Below are positions 43,909-57,100 of a stretch of DNA of 64,000 nt, in pieces (within the stretch, counting starts at the first letter, position 1; every line of letters begins with the position of its first letter). A model generated the notes under the pieces. It did no database searches and was not told the DNA's origin. It was given only the letters and a program-made list of their open reading frames with translations. The position numbers and the translations under genes are program-made. The stretch comes from Rostratula benghalensis (lineage: Eukaryota; Chordata; Aves; Charadriiformes; Rostratulidae). The DNA lies in the NCBI GenBank assembly GCA_013399305.1, contig VXAI01000096.1, positions 2,751,928 to 2,815,927 on the forward strand, in the 5' to 3' direction.

Positions 43909-43983
43909 CCTGGCAGCTGGGGAGGGGGCAGCTCGCCCTCACAACACCATGGCCCAGCACCGAGACGCCGCCTCCACCACCAG
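43909..43983 (-). other. Semaphorin 5' leader portion of coding exon 1
   Basis: Upstream of the ATG, the minus strand has a strong acceptor (pyrimidine tract CCCCCCTTTTCTCTGCTTGCAG-like, ending at 43984) followed by 75 noncoding bases. This implies that one or more noncoding 5' exons lie at higher coordinates. Confidence 0.6.
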
Positions 43984-46656
43984 CTGCAAGCAGAGAAAAG
44001 GGGGGAGGTTGCACTGCTGTGGGTTGTGTGCAGATCAGGACCCCCAGTCCAGGCTGCTCGAGGGACTGCAAGGGGTGGCTTGGCAGGTCAGCAGACCTCA
44101 GGCCAGCTGCCTGGCAGAGAGCAGCCACCAAGAGCAAGTGGCCAGCACCTTGCACAGCCACAGAGTTGCAAAATGAGCCAGGGCTGCCAGAGAGCCGTCA
44201 CAGTGAGTTCGGTGTGCTGGGCTGGGGACACTGCAGGATCTGAGCCACCAACCCCTCCAGAGCCTTTATCTGAGCTGAGCACCTGCAGGATGCCAGAGTC
44301 CAGGGCCCACCCATCCACCCATCCCTCAGAGGGAGACAAGACTTGTCTAGAGAAGCTCACACAGCCCAAACCAACCAACTTGGGTGGGAAAAAGGAGGCC
44401 CAAGGAGGTGAGTGTCCTCACAGCCTCAGCAGTCATCGATGGTTCTGGTAGGCTACAGAGGATTTCTGAACATCTCCATTGCTGTGAACTACTCCCGTCC
44501 TAGCTGGGACACCCTGCACCCGCCATCTCCCGAAGCTGATAGCACAGCTGGTGGTCACAAGGCCAGTTTAGGTACTGGGAAAGGCAGCTGTGGCCAGGAG
44601 ACCTGCTCACTACTACCCTGGATGCCACCCAGGAGCAGCAGGGACTTCAGACCAGCTATTATAGCTTGCCTAGGGGAGATGTGCGGTGGGACACTGGTGT
44701 GCCCATGGTGAGCAGTACTAAGGAGCATTCAGATTTGAGCACTCTGGAGGTGACTGACGTGAGGGGAGAGGCGAGGAGTGACTGGAGATTAGTACATCCT
44801 CCAACAGGCTCTCAGAGCTTGGGCATCCCCTGCTAAATATCTGCTCAGAGCCCAGTGCCTGGCTGCAGCCCAATGAGGAATCCCCCATATTAATCTGATC
44901 TCTGCTTGGACTTAAATCCTGTGATTACTCAAGGAAGAATGAATGTTTTGGAGTGTTGTCCCTAAATGCCACTTTGAGATCCCTTCAGCACCAGCTGTGG
45001 CTGCGTGTGCACATGATACATCACTCTGGCCAGTAGCCCTGCAAATTGCCTGGTCACCACAGACCTCTCCGAGGCCAACCAGCATCCGTTGGCTGCAGGA
45101 TGTTGTGGGCTGGAAGGACTCTCTTATTTACCCCCCACTTCAGGGGCGTACAGGTTTTCACAGCCTCATCCACTGGCTCCCACACCTCCCACGAGCAGCG
45201 AGGCTGGCCTGGCAGCTCTCAGCAATTAATTCAGGTAATTGAGATGTTTGTTCCTCCTTATAAATGTCCCAGTCCCTAAATGGGCAGCTCTGACTAACTC
45301 CCCCTCTTGCTGCATATTAAGTTATTCCACTCCCATGGCTGAAAGATGTAAAATGAGCTTTTGGGCTCTTTCCTGGCCAGAGGCTGTTGGCACAAGGAGC
45401 AGGGGATTTCTGCCGTCCTTGCAAAGGGCTGTGTAGGAGGGATGGTGCAGCCGAGCCTTCCCCGCTGCCTTGGCCTCTGCCTTCCGCAAGAAGCAGCGCT
45501 CGGCTCTGCTTCTGGAGGAGGTTTGGGGCTTGTGGAGCTGGGGCTCCTCTCCCACCCTCCCGGCAGGCAGGGAACAGGCAGCAGCCTGTGGCCAGGCCAG
45601 GGTGCAGCCCCTCAGCACAGCTCCCCTCCTGCCCTCACCGCTGCCTTGCTCCCCACTCTGGCTGGCACAACCTGCTGCACCCCGGGGCCGTGCCCCGTCC
45701 CAGGAGACCTGGCACTACCCTGCCACATGGTTGCCACCTTGGCTGTGCTGTTCTCTGTCTCTCTTTGTTTTGGGGCTGCTTTTTCAACCCATCCGCCCCT
45801 TTTCTGGAGAGACTTTTCCACAGGCCAACTACTGCCTAGAGAAAAACCCCGCAGGCAGTTTGAATTGCTCATTGCTCAACACATTGATCATGGAAAAGGG
45901 GGAGTTCCCAGGTAGGAACCCCACACTGGGGAGCCTCTAACAGGCAGCGCTGCTCTTGCTTGCCCCACAAGCACCATTCCAGCAGGCAGGGATGATGAGT
46001 GGCTTTCCTGTCCTGGGGATGCTCCAGCAATTTGAGCTCTTCCCCACGCTTGGCCACTCAGCAGAGTCTCTCAGAGCCATCTCACTGCTGACCTGCAGCC
46101 ATGCCCCGAGCGAGCCCTGCTGTCCTGGGGGTCATCGTGAGGACGTGCCTGTGATTTGACAGGGAATTTTTTTTTCTTTACCAATGTGCATTCAGTTGCT
46201 GGAGGACTTGGGGGTGGAAAAAGCTGGCCTCTAATTGCAGCTTTCTATAAATGGAGCAGGGGCTGTGCTAGGCTTAGGTTTGGGCTAAGCTGGCCCTGGG
46301 AGGAACCTTTCATGACCCAGAGCTCCAGGGGATGCCAGGGTGGGTCAGGATTCTGTGGATGGCAGGGAGGGCATGGCTCCTGCTGGCAGACACGCTCATG
46401 CATGGCCATGGGGTGAGCTTTGGGGATGCTTTAGATGCCTGCAGCGGGGGCTAGGGCAGTGGAGCAGGCATGCAAGCTGCTGTCTGTGGCTTGGCTGGAC
46501 CAGCACTTTGCTTCCTCGCCCCGTGGATGCCAAAGGCGGGTTTGATGGTGGCAGGAGCTGCAGCCACATGCAGGAGGAAACCAGAGCCCTAGCAGAGCTG
46601 GGTGGGGATCCTGCTGGAGGGGCTTGGTGGGCAAGCAAAGAAAAAATAGCCAGAGG
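43984..46656. other. Upstream flank or 5' intron of the semaphorin gene
   Basis: No reading frame with family resemblance and no CR1 copy. Paired homeodomain-type sites occur at 45223-45241. Confidence 0.55.
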
Positions 46657-47222
46657 GATAGAATCGTAGAATGTTTTAGGTTGGAAAAGACCCTTGGGAT
46701 CATCAACTCCAACCATCAGCCCCACTCTACAAAGTTCTCCCCTACACCAGATCCCCCAACACCACATCTCAACGACTCAAACACATTCGGGGATGGGGAT
46801 TCAACCACCTCCCTGGGCAGCCTATTCCAGGGTCTGACCACTCTTTCTGGGAAAAATTCTTTCCTAATGTTCAGCCTAAACCTACCCTGTTGCAGCTTGA
46901 AGCCATTCCCTCTCATTCTATCACCAATCACTTGTGAGAAGAGACCAGCACCAACCTCTCTACAATGTCCTTTCAAGTAGTTGTAGAGAGCGATGAGCTC
47001 TCCCCTCAGCTTCCTCTTCCTCAAACTAAACAGTCCCAGCTCCTTCCATCACTCTTCATAAGATTTATTCTCCAGGCCCTTCACCAGCTCCATTGCCCTC
47101 CTCTGCACTTGGTCCAGCACCTCTAGATCTCTCTTGTGTTGAGGTGCCCAGAACTGAACACCACTCAAGGAGTGGCCTCACCAGTGCTGAGTACAGGGGG
47201 ACAATCACCTCCCTTTGAATAG
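46657..47222 (-). mobile_element. CR1 LINE 3' fragment
   Basis: Begins AGAATCGTAGAATGTTTTAG, continues through GGCAGCCTATTCCAGGGTCT and the AGTTGTAGAGAGCGATGAG block, and ends near GAGTACAGGGGGACAATCAC. 5'-truncated at about 570 bases. Confidence 0.9.
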
Positions 47223-50200
47223 CTTCCAACAAGAAAGGCTTCCCCTATAGATCGTGCTTTCACCGAGCCTTGGGGTCTCCCTGCCATCGTGCCCATTGTC
47301 AGAGACTCAGCACAATCAATCTCCTCACACAGAACTGAAATTCCACCAGCAGCTCCCCGACCCAGCCGTGCCCACAGCCTCTGGCATCCCTCGCTGTGCC
47401 AGCTGGATTGGTGACACTGGGGGGGACTAGGAACAAGCAGCAGGGCCATGGCCCCTGCCTGTAAACCCCTCCCCAAATCTGCCTGGGGGTGAGGAGCTCA
47501 GCAGAGGCTGAGTTTACAGTGAGAGGGGGAGCGCGGGTGTCTAGCGGATGGAAACAAGCTGCGGATGATGAATCCAGGGTTAAATTAAACATTCTCGACA
47601 GCTTTAAATAATCAACTGTCCGGAGCTGCAACTATTTCTATCTCAGTTTGGAGAGAGAAGTGCTGATGAGGGCAGGCTGCTGGGTGAGGGGACGTCTGGG
47701 GGTTAAGATTTCATACCCCAGTCACTGTGGGGCGTGAAGGGGAGGGGGCGGGGGGGGCAGGCAACACATGGGTGATTGCAGCCCTGTTTCGGAGGGCTGG
47801 CAGTCACCAGGAGCACCCTGGTGTAGGTGGCATGGGTGGTGACACTGTGGTGCTGGGCTGACTTAGTGCCAGCAGCAATCTAGCAATGTCCCAGTGGCAG
47901 CCATCACCCCGTGCTCTCCCCTCCTGCTCCTTCCACTGGTGGCCTGCAGGAGCCCAAGGGGTTTAAGGCTCTGGGCTGTCCCCTAGAGTCACCACCTCAT
48001 GGCACAGCACTGCGTTTTTTTCATCTGGAGACAAAGTGCCCTGAAAGGTCTTGCCAGAGACTGAGCAGCACAGGGAAAAGACAAATCCCTCCTGTTTGAG
48101 ACATGTGGGTATGGGAGGGGATTGTTTACCCGTGAAAAGCACCAATTTCCTCCCGACAACGCCTATGTGCTGCGATGACACGAATCGTGCCAAACAGCCC
48201 AAATTTCAGCGGGGGAAGGGCCCTGGCAGTGGATTTCTCAGGCCATGCATTATCTCCCGAGAGGGCAGAATGGGCTGCACTCGAGCTCCTCAGCCACCCG
48301 GCGGCACTGACAGCAGCCCCCGCGCCGCCTCCCTGCCCAGCGCCGCCCGCCATGTGCTCCGCGGCTCTCACAGGCCCCGATTGTGTCCCGGCTAATCCCC
48401 ACACGCCATTTGCAGCCTAGGGCCTTCTTCAATTACACGGCAGGGCTGGCCGGGCCACAGGGCAGGGGGAGAAGCATTGGCCCCCCGGCAGCTGGGGGAC
48501 CTCAAGGGAGAAGAGCCAGGGGGGCTTGGGGTGTGGAGGAGAAGGGCTGCACCCCTCTGTCAGCGCTCAGCCGCCGTGACCTGCTCCACAGAGGGAAGGA
48601 AACGCCGTGCTAAAGCTTGCTGTGAGAGGGCAGACCCCCACCATGGGGGTAGTGACACCCGAGGCTCCTGAGCAGCCAAGCTCTCACTGCCAGGCCAGAG
48701 CCCCACGCTCTGGGGGCTGCCCTTGCCTCCCCCTCTGAAGAAATCCTGGGTGCAGGGGGGGTCTCCTCCCTGCCTGGGAGGGTAGGTACTGCTCTGCCAT
48801 GTTTGGGAACCAGGAGAATGGAGTCTCACCCCAGCAAAGAAAGTGAGGGGCAAAGCCAGGCAAGGAGGTCCAGCAGGCAGGACAGCCATCCCCTGCCACC
48901 AGGGAGCCTCCTACTATCCATCCCATGGCTCAGCCCGCGTCCCCGTCCCTGCACACCGGGTGTGTGTCTGTCCGTCTGTGCCGTGCAAACGCGGGGCCAG
49001 GCTGTGCAGGAAAGCGTGTGTGGCTGGAACTGCTGGTCCCATGCCTTGGTGTGCACCCCTGCCCACGGCTGTCCCTCTTCCCAATGCACAAGCACAGCAA
49101 CCCTCCCTGCTCAGCTCAGGGAACCGGTTGTTCCCCTCCATCCCGCGCAGGATGATGGATGCCCCGGCAGCTGCAGGGAGAAGCAGCTGTTGCTCCTTCT
49201 CCAGCCGGGAGGACAAAGCCCTCGGTTCCCTCCCTGCCTTCCTCCAGAGCTGCCTGGCCAGGGCAGGACTGATGCTGGGGAAGCCTGCAATGCTGAACCA
49301 TGGGTCAGGGGCAGAGGTATGTGATGCTCTTGCAGCACAACACCAGCATCGGGACCCCAAAAGCCAGCACCAGAGCTCGGGTGGCATCCGGAGGCTGCAG
49401 CGGGCCCTGCAACATGGCAGGGTTCAGGGAATCCCTCGGTAACACAGGTCACACGTGCCCAACAGTGACTGTCCCACACAGAGCCCCAAAGGCAGGGGGA
49501 AAAGATTTCGGAGGGTTTGAATGGAGGACTTGTTCAGCAGCAGAAGGTGGATGAGGCTGCTCAAGCTTTGCCCACAGCTCCCTTCCAGGTGGGGCATCTC
49601 CCAACAGCCCCCTATGCTCCCACCTTGTGAGATGAAAGCTCACAAATCACAATTAGCCCCACACCACTCTTTCTTGCCATCCACTGCTGCCAAAGCATGC
49701 CAAGGGCCGGGAGGGTGGGAGGAACGAGTTCCAGCTGCTGCTGGCACACCATGGCCCATCGACACGTCACTCCTGCCAGGCAGGAGGCCTCCTTGCTGGT
49801 AGGTACCTGGTGATGACAGCCATGGGGCAGGGACAGCTCTGTGGTCTGGGTGGTACCAGGGGGACCATGGTGACTTTTCAGAGCATTTTTTTCCTCCCCT
49901 TTTTTCACTTCTGATTCACGCTGTTGTGCAAACGGTCCTGATCCCAGAGAGTTTTTGTGTCACAGTAAGTGCACGCCAGCTGCATTGCCACATGAGTGCA
50001 GACCTCAGGCTCTTCTACAGCTGGTGTTCCTGCTCCCCGGCCACAAGGACAAAGTGGTGGCCATCCTGGGCTGTGAACCCATCCGTCAGTGTCCTGCACC
50101 CCAGCAAAGCCCAGCTGCCTCTGCCAACCGGAGGGTCTCTGCCCGTGCAGTGCCCTGGTAGGTGGGAGCTGGGCTCAACTCCTTATCTGGAGGGGAGTAA

Positions 50201-50770
50201 ACTTTTATGTTTGGAAGGGCAAACACAGCATCTTCTCTAACAACATTTATCTTCCTGAAGTTTCAGTAGCTTAAGGCACCCTTCATTTGGGACAACATCC
50301 TTGGGAATTACCAAAGCCTAAGGCTAGCCAGGCCGTTAGTAACTGTTTACAAAGGGATAAGGAGCTGCCTTCACTTGATGTCCTCCTAATCCCTTTCCTG
50401 AGAGGCTGATGGCTCAGCCCCTACCTGTCCCTTGCTACCAAGAGAGGTAAAACCTGCACTGTCTTGGCTCTTGGGTGTCAGACTGGCGTGGCAGCCCAGC
50501 AGCTGGGCTTATCTCACTGCATGGTGATGGGCATGGTGATGGGCTGGACTGGCCTGTGCTTTCAGCCAGTGATTCCTGCAGGGCTCTTTAATGTTTCCGA
50601 ACCTGCTGCTTGAGCCAGGTCATGCCAGTCAAGTAACCTCTGCTGTTCCTCCCTCAAATTCACCCCAAGGGCATGCAGCACCAGGGAGGTAGCAAGCCCA
50701 GTATGCAGAGAAAGCTGGATGGAGGCACAGTGCACCTCACCTAAAATGCTGCCAGAGTACACGCCAGATT
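47223..50770. other. Noncoding stretch between CR1 copies
   Basis: No gene supported. It includes a G-rich tract near 47,740 and a GC-rich patch at about 48.25-48.56 kb containing several CpGs, which could be regulatory but has no diagnostic motif. Confidence 0.5.
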
Positions 50771-51160
50771 AGAATCATAGAATCCTTCAGGTTGGAAAAG
50801 ACCCTTGGGATCACTGAGTCCCCATCATCTGCCCCACTCTACACAGTTCTCCCCTACACCATATCCCCCAACACCACATCTCAACGACTCAAACACATTC
50901 AGGGGTGGGGATTCAACCCCCTCCCTGGGCAGCCTATTCCAGGGTCTGACCATTCTTTCTGGGAAAAATTCTTTCCTAATGTCCAGCCTAAACCTACCCT
51001 GTTGCAGCTTGAGGCCATTCCCTCTCATTCTATCGCTAATTTCCTGTGGGAAGAGTCCAGCACCAACATCTCTACAATGTCCTTTCAAGTAGTTGTAGAG
51101 AGTGATGAGGTCTCCCCTCAGCCTCCTCTTCCTCAAACTGAACAGTCCCAGCTTGGACAA
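50771..51160 (-). mobile_element. CR1 LINE 3' fragment
   Basis: Same subfamily and orientation as the copy at 46.7 kb (shared TCTCAACGACTCAAACACAT), truncated about 150 bases earlier. The two are separate insertions or a dispersed duplication. Confidence 0.9.
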
Positions 51161-54100
51161 ATGCACCTCTGAGAAAACCCAGGCAGGCAGGGACTTCTTG
51201 GATCTCTGTCACCCCTCTGGCTTGCTCCTTCTTGTACCAGCCCAACATTTCCCCACCTCTGCTCATGGCTTGAGCTGCTGGCACCTCCAGAGTAACTGTG
51301 GGAAGCTGCTCAGGCCAGGGATCCCAGGGTGAGCAAACCACACAGGGACAACTGCACAGAGGCTAATTCTGAGGAATAAGGCTGAGGTTCTCCTCAGACA
51401 AAGCGGAGGGTCATAGAGGTGGAACAAGCCTGTTGCACGCTGGGCAACAGCCGTACAGCTCATCTCAGCCCAGCCAGGACGGGTGGGGGGGTTATACTTC
51501 AGACTGATTTAACATATTAAGCTCCCAACTTGCATCCTGATGCACTACAAGAAGTTTAAAATTCTTTCCCGTTAGAAAAGGGGCTTGCCCACCTTCTGAT
51601 ATTGTTTTAGTACCCAAATAAGGCAGCGAAGAGGCTCTTTGCTGCCCACTCCGCTGCCAGGCCGGCTCCCCAAAGCCTTGGGAGTCCCCAGAGGCAGCCC
51701 CACATTCCTCAGAGCCATTTATACCATGACACCGCACGCTGGCTGAAACCCACGCTTGTCACCTGTCTGCCACATGGCCTGACACTCAATACAGCCCTCA
51801 GCAGGCTCGGGGAGCTCTCCCTGCCTCTCCCAGAGCCATTTTCTGGGCTTCAGGATTTCCAGGCTGGGTCTGGCTGAATCACACACGTGTTAAAACCTGG
51901 CAGGGGCTCCATCAGGCAACATGGACTCTAGCCAGGGAAGGGTTTGCCAATGCGTCTTGCCCCAGGCTGTCTGAAAAGCCTCTGCTGGGGAGAGGGACGA
52001 GGTGACACCCAGGGTTTTCATGCAGAGCTCACCAGCTCTGGGTCACTAGCTTGAACGTGGGCAGGCTTGGCCACCACCTTAGTGCCACTGGGTTCCTGGC
52101 CCTTTGGTGGCCCCTGGAAAAGAGGTGGTGGGCTTGGTCAGGGTTCTGGTGGGCACGTACCAACATTCTAGGGGGTCTTTCTCAAATACCCCAGCAATGA
52201 CCCAAGGGCTGGAGACAGCTCCATCCCTAGAATCAGCCCTGGGGAGCAGAGAAGCAACCCTGCTCCCAGGACAGGCAGGCTGCAGTCCTCTCCAGCACTC
52301 CCAAGCTACAGCCTGTTGCCACCTTAAGCTGCTGACATGTTCTGCAGCAAACCTGCACAATTTATAACACGCATTTTCTTAATTCACGGTGGGATTATTG
52401 CTTCCCACCTTCAGACCTACTGGAGAGGGGTGCTCAGCTCCTCTCAGAGAGCTGTTGGCTCGGCCACGTTTCCCCAGCCATAATCCCAGGGCAGGACCTG
52501 GCTGTGAAGCACCTGCTCCGCTGCTCGGTGACCCGGCTCCTCCGCTCCACCGCTGCCAGCCAGCGACACGGCTGCCAGTCGTGCTCCCAGGGCCTCTCAC
52601 CATCCCAGCCTGGGGCCGCCTGCCTCCTCCCCACACTTGAAAGCTCTTTAGTGTTTTCTTTTCATCAACGGGAGCCCTGTTCTCTGCTCTCCCTGGCCTG
52701 CTGCACTAATTGGAACAGGCTGGGCAGGCGTGGGGGGCTTTGCCAGAGAAAGTATTTTAATGAGGATGGAGGGTGTCTGCACTGTTATCTGCTTCTTCTC
52801 AGAGCTTCTTGGATGGGCTCCTCAGTAATTACAGCCCGAATTGCCGGGTAAGCTCTCTGGCTTGCAAGCTCCAGACCCCCACAGAGCACCACGCTCCGGC
52901 ATCATCCTCAACAAGCTGCCCTTGGCTTTGGCACGCTGCTTGGGGAGCCAGGGGACACGGCTTTGCCTGGTGGTGAGCTCCCGAGTGGCTGAGAAACCTC
53001 GCTGTCCCCACCCCAGCAACTCTGCAGGGGCAAAGGGAGTCCTCTGGAGCAAGAGGTGCTGGATCTGGCCCAGCTGCAGCCTCTGTGCAGGGTATTTCCT
53101 AAGATCAGTGACCAGCAGAGACCCTGAGGATGGATGATGGGCTGTTCACCCCAGCTGGCTGCTCATTCATTCTTCCCCTGGAGGCACGGGGTCAGCTCCA
53201 GACTGAGCTGAGGATGAAGGCACATCTGTCAGGGGTTGGGACAGGTCAGTTGCTGGTCGGCTGCTGTAGCTTTTGTGCGAGGGGAGCCAGGGCAACTGCT
53301 GGCAGCAGCGTGCTCCGAGGCAGACAGTTCCCCTCATTGCAATCATTTAACTGCCTGGTCACAACAGAGACAACTCAACCCACCAACTGGTCACAAGTGG
53401 AGATACCTCTTTACAGCACAACTCCATGTGCCAGTATCTCCACCTGGCCAGCAGTCCTTACCACATACAATGTTCAAGGTGCTGCTCCCAGAACAAATCC
53501 TTCCTGTCCAACCCCTAGTTCACGTGAAGGTCTCTTGGTCCTCCATGTACTCATCTGCTCAGCATCCCACTGTGGAAAGCCACTGTGGCTGCCATTATTC
53601 CAGTGTGGAGCTGAGGCGTGGATGACCTAAGTGACCTGCCCACGTGGGCAAACAAGAACCAAAGCAGGGCAGGGACTAACCCCCAAATCTTCCCCCCTTA
53701 CTCTAAACAGCAGATCATCCTCCTACAGCACAGACCAGAGCTCTAAGAAAGCTCAACATCGAACCTGGCTCTACCACTGCCCATGCACAAGCAAGCACGC
53801 AGTGGCATGTGGTGGCAGTGCTGTCACCACCCACTTGCGTGGGAGCACGCACCGTGGGAAGAACAGCTCTTCTCCCAGTGGACAATGCACAGATTGAAAC
53901 TGAAAGGTTTGTTGTTTTCTAGCAGGTTTTGGTTTTTTCGGGGTTTTTTGTTTGGGTTTGTTTTTTGTTTTTTTCATGCTACAAAGCGCTCTGGCCAAAT
54001 GAGCTGACATCAGTGATCTCCTCCTGGAAAATGGGGAAATAAACCTGAGCTGGACGGTGGGAGCAGCAGAGTAGTTCCTGCTCACAATACATGGCAGCTC

Positions 54101-57100
54101 GCCAGAGCACGAGACAAGAACAATAACCCCACATGGCTTGCAAACGGCATTGTTTTAAGAAAAACCATATCCTGGGCAGGCTCCCAAGTCCACTCGGGGG
54201 TGACATTGGCAACAATTGCCCTCCGTGCCGTGCCATCCCACTGGCAGAGCTGGGCTGTGCTGGCCCAGAGCACACCCGTGGCGTGTCTGCAGGCACGGCA
54301 GAGCCAGGGGTTGACCTGGGGGGTACATGGGGCCACTGAGTATGGAGATGGCAGAGCCCTGATTTCCTACAGTGCCCACATCAGGGCATAATAAAGGTTC
54401 ATCTCTGCCAGCAATATGGACTGTTCCCTCTTGGGTACCGCAAAATCACTGTCATTCATTGGCAACCAGCTATAGGTAGATGCTGGGGTTTTATGGCTGT
54501 GAATTGGGATAGTCTAGTCTTTAGGGAGGCAGAACAACTCGGTCCCCTACACTGGGACCCCAGCTCTGCAGATTTACACTGGTCATTTTGCCACTCTGTG
54601 CTTCCCTTTTCCTGGGCAAGAGAGTCAGAGGTGGCAGATCCAGCTCCCGTGAGCACAGCTGAGGTGAGAAGTGGGTGGGGAGGTGAGCACCACATGGTCC
54701 AGAACAAGTAATGCTGTTTTCTCCCTCTTTCCCATTGCAGCCTGTCCTCTGCAGGAACTCCTTGCCACCCTGAGCAGCAGAGGGCTTCTCAAAGAGGGCA
54801 GGTGAGACCAGGTATGTCCCCCCATTCCCCATCCAAAGGCCATTCCCAGCTGCCCCCAGGGCCAGGAGGTTATTCAGCTGACTGATCTCCCTGTCTTTGC
54901 TTTCAACACCAGGTTTGTAGTTCCACAAATGAGTGCCTGTAAAGACCTAATTAACCCATGCTCTCGAAGCTGCCTCTTGCTGTGATCCCAGCTGGAGCAG
55001 GGATAGACCTAACTTGGAGGAAGAGGCAGCTCCAAGAGTCCAGGAGCCAAGGTTTACAATAAATCTTCATCCTTGCTATAAACAGCCCCTGAGAGGGTGT
55101 CACAGAGCACAGCAGTGAGCGAGGCAGCCAGAAATCCTGACCAGTGATAACGTCTGCCAGCCCTGCTGGCTCAAGGGCTCAGTTTGGCAAAGAGCATCGT
55201 TAGCAGTGAGTCCTGCTGAGGACCCCGGGCTTGGCTCCCGCTCCCTCTGCTTGAGCTCAGTGCTGCTGGATGCTGCTGCTTGGCAGCCCCACAGCCTGGC
55301 ATCGCCTCCTGCCCAGCCTGGAGAGATGGCTCAGAGCGTGGCACCCCCTCTCTGACCTCCACGTGCAAGCGCCTTGGTATTTGGGAGAACAACTTACACC
55401 CTTGGGGGTTTCCTGTTTAACTCTCACCCTAAGGAAGTGGAGCAAATGATCCCTGTCTTGCATCCTTGTGGAATTCGGTGAGATTAGATTAGGGATGAAT
55501 TCTTCCCATATTTCTTATAGAGCTGATATCTCTGCCCTGGCTTTCCAATTGACTTCTCCATCCCCGGCTCCATAAATCACAAGGGTGTTTGTGTCTCTGT
55601 CACTTTCGATACCGTTAACTCCGCAGGAGAAATCCATAGGTTACAGCAACCCATCGTGTGGAGCCAGTGACCCGTGGGGGCTGCCAGACCCCCACCCCCC
55701 CTTCCCTTTGAAGGCTGTGCGAGGCCCGGCCGGCGGAAAGCTGGGACACGCTCCACTTGGCAAAGAGAAAGCTCCCCGTGGCTTGCGTGCGGGTCGCGTG
55801 GCCGGCATGTGTGCGGGGTGGCTGCTGTTCTCTGAGCTCTTCTCCTGCAGCGCTTTCCCCTCTTCCCTTAGGCACGAGGCTGCATCGAAAAATGCTGGTT
55901 TCCAGCTGAAAAATGTCATGCCGGAGCTCAGCAGCCGGATTTATGCAGTGGCTCCTTACGGGCAGCAAACTGCTTAACTCAACACAAGCACGGCAGCAAG
56001 GCTGGGGCTTGGGGCTTGCTGGAGCCCAGCTACACCCTGCCTGTTCGGTGCCTCCTGAGGATCTCCATCCCTCAGCCGGGCTGCCCAGCTGCCACACACT
56101 TTCAGGGGCTGTAATTCACTCCAGAAGGGTCTTATTTCAAGGATAGGAAGAAGTAGCCCTCTTTGCCTTCATTTCAGTTTCACCAAGTGCTTTGTTATTT
56201 GTTTCTAGATGCAGGACAACATTTAGCCTTCTCCCTCTCACCCTCACCCTGCACTCCCCCATCCCACCAAAACATCCACCCATGGCTTTCGGGATGCTGG
56301 AGACATGGAAGGCCCCCAGCTCCCAGCCACCCATCCCCAGGCTCTGCAATGCTTCCAAGCAGAAGGATCATTAGTTAAAGAGCTCCTTTAGAGAGCACCC
56401 GGCATTTCTCAGGCTCTGGTTCTTTTCTGCCTGTATGTCCTGAGGTTTCTGAGAGCTGAGGCATCGCAGAGAGGGAGGTTGAAGAAGCACAGTTTCCCTG
56501 TCCTGACAGATTTCACGAAGCCTGAGCAGGAGATGATTCCCCTCCAGGGACGCGATTTTTTCTCCTCGGACCAAGGCGGTCACAACTGCTTAGAGACAAA
56601 TGATTGACTTTTTCTGTAGGGGAAATCTGGCAAAGCTGTCTGTGAGCAGTGGAAAAGTCCCCAGCACGGGCTAGGCATTTAGTGACAATCTGCCCAGTAT
56701 AGGATTTCGGGCTGTTAAGCCTTAGCAGAGCGGAACATCTAAGTCAAGAAACCCCAGAAAAAAGCCACTCTGGAGACAAGGAGCTTCACCACAGTGATAA
56801 AACAATAAACCCTCCTGGAATCCAAGTTAAATCCTGGATAGATATAACCACAAAGGATTATCACCACAAAATTTTCACAGCAAACTGAGGGGCAGAATAA
56901 GCCCCACTCTCTGTAGGAGCTGGGAAAAGACAAGTCACTCACGAGTCGTTCTGCACAGAGATTCAAAACCCGACGGAGCAGACCCTAAAAGCAGCTCATC
57001 TTCCAGCAGGTCAGACCTGGTTCAGCTGCCGGGGGCTGAGCTGCTCCCACTGGGAACGCCGGCCCAGTTTGGCTCTCCAGGGGAGAGACCCAAGGCGGCC

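Noticed and set aside
46657..51160. Conserved coding exon shared by 46.7 and 50.8 kb
   Set aside because: The similarity is explained by two CR1 copies of one subfamily; the translations are repeat-derived.
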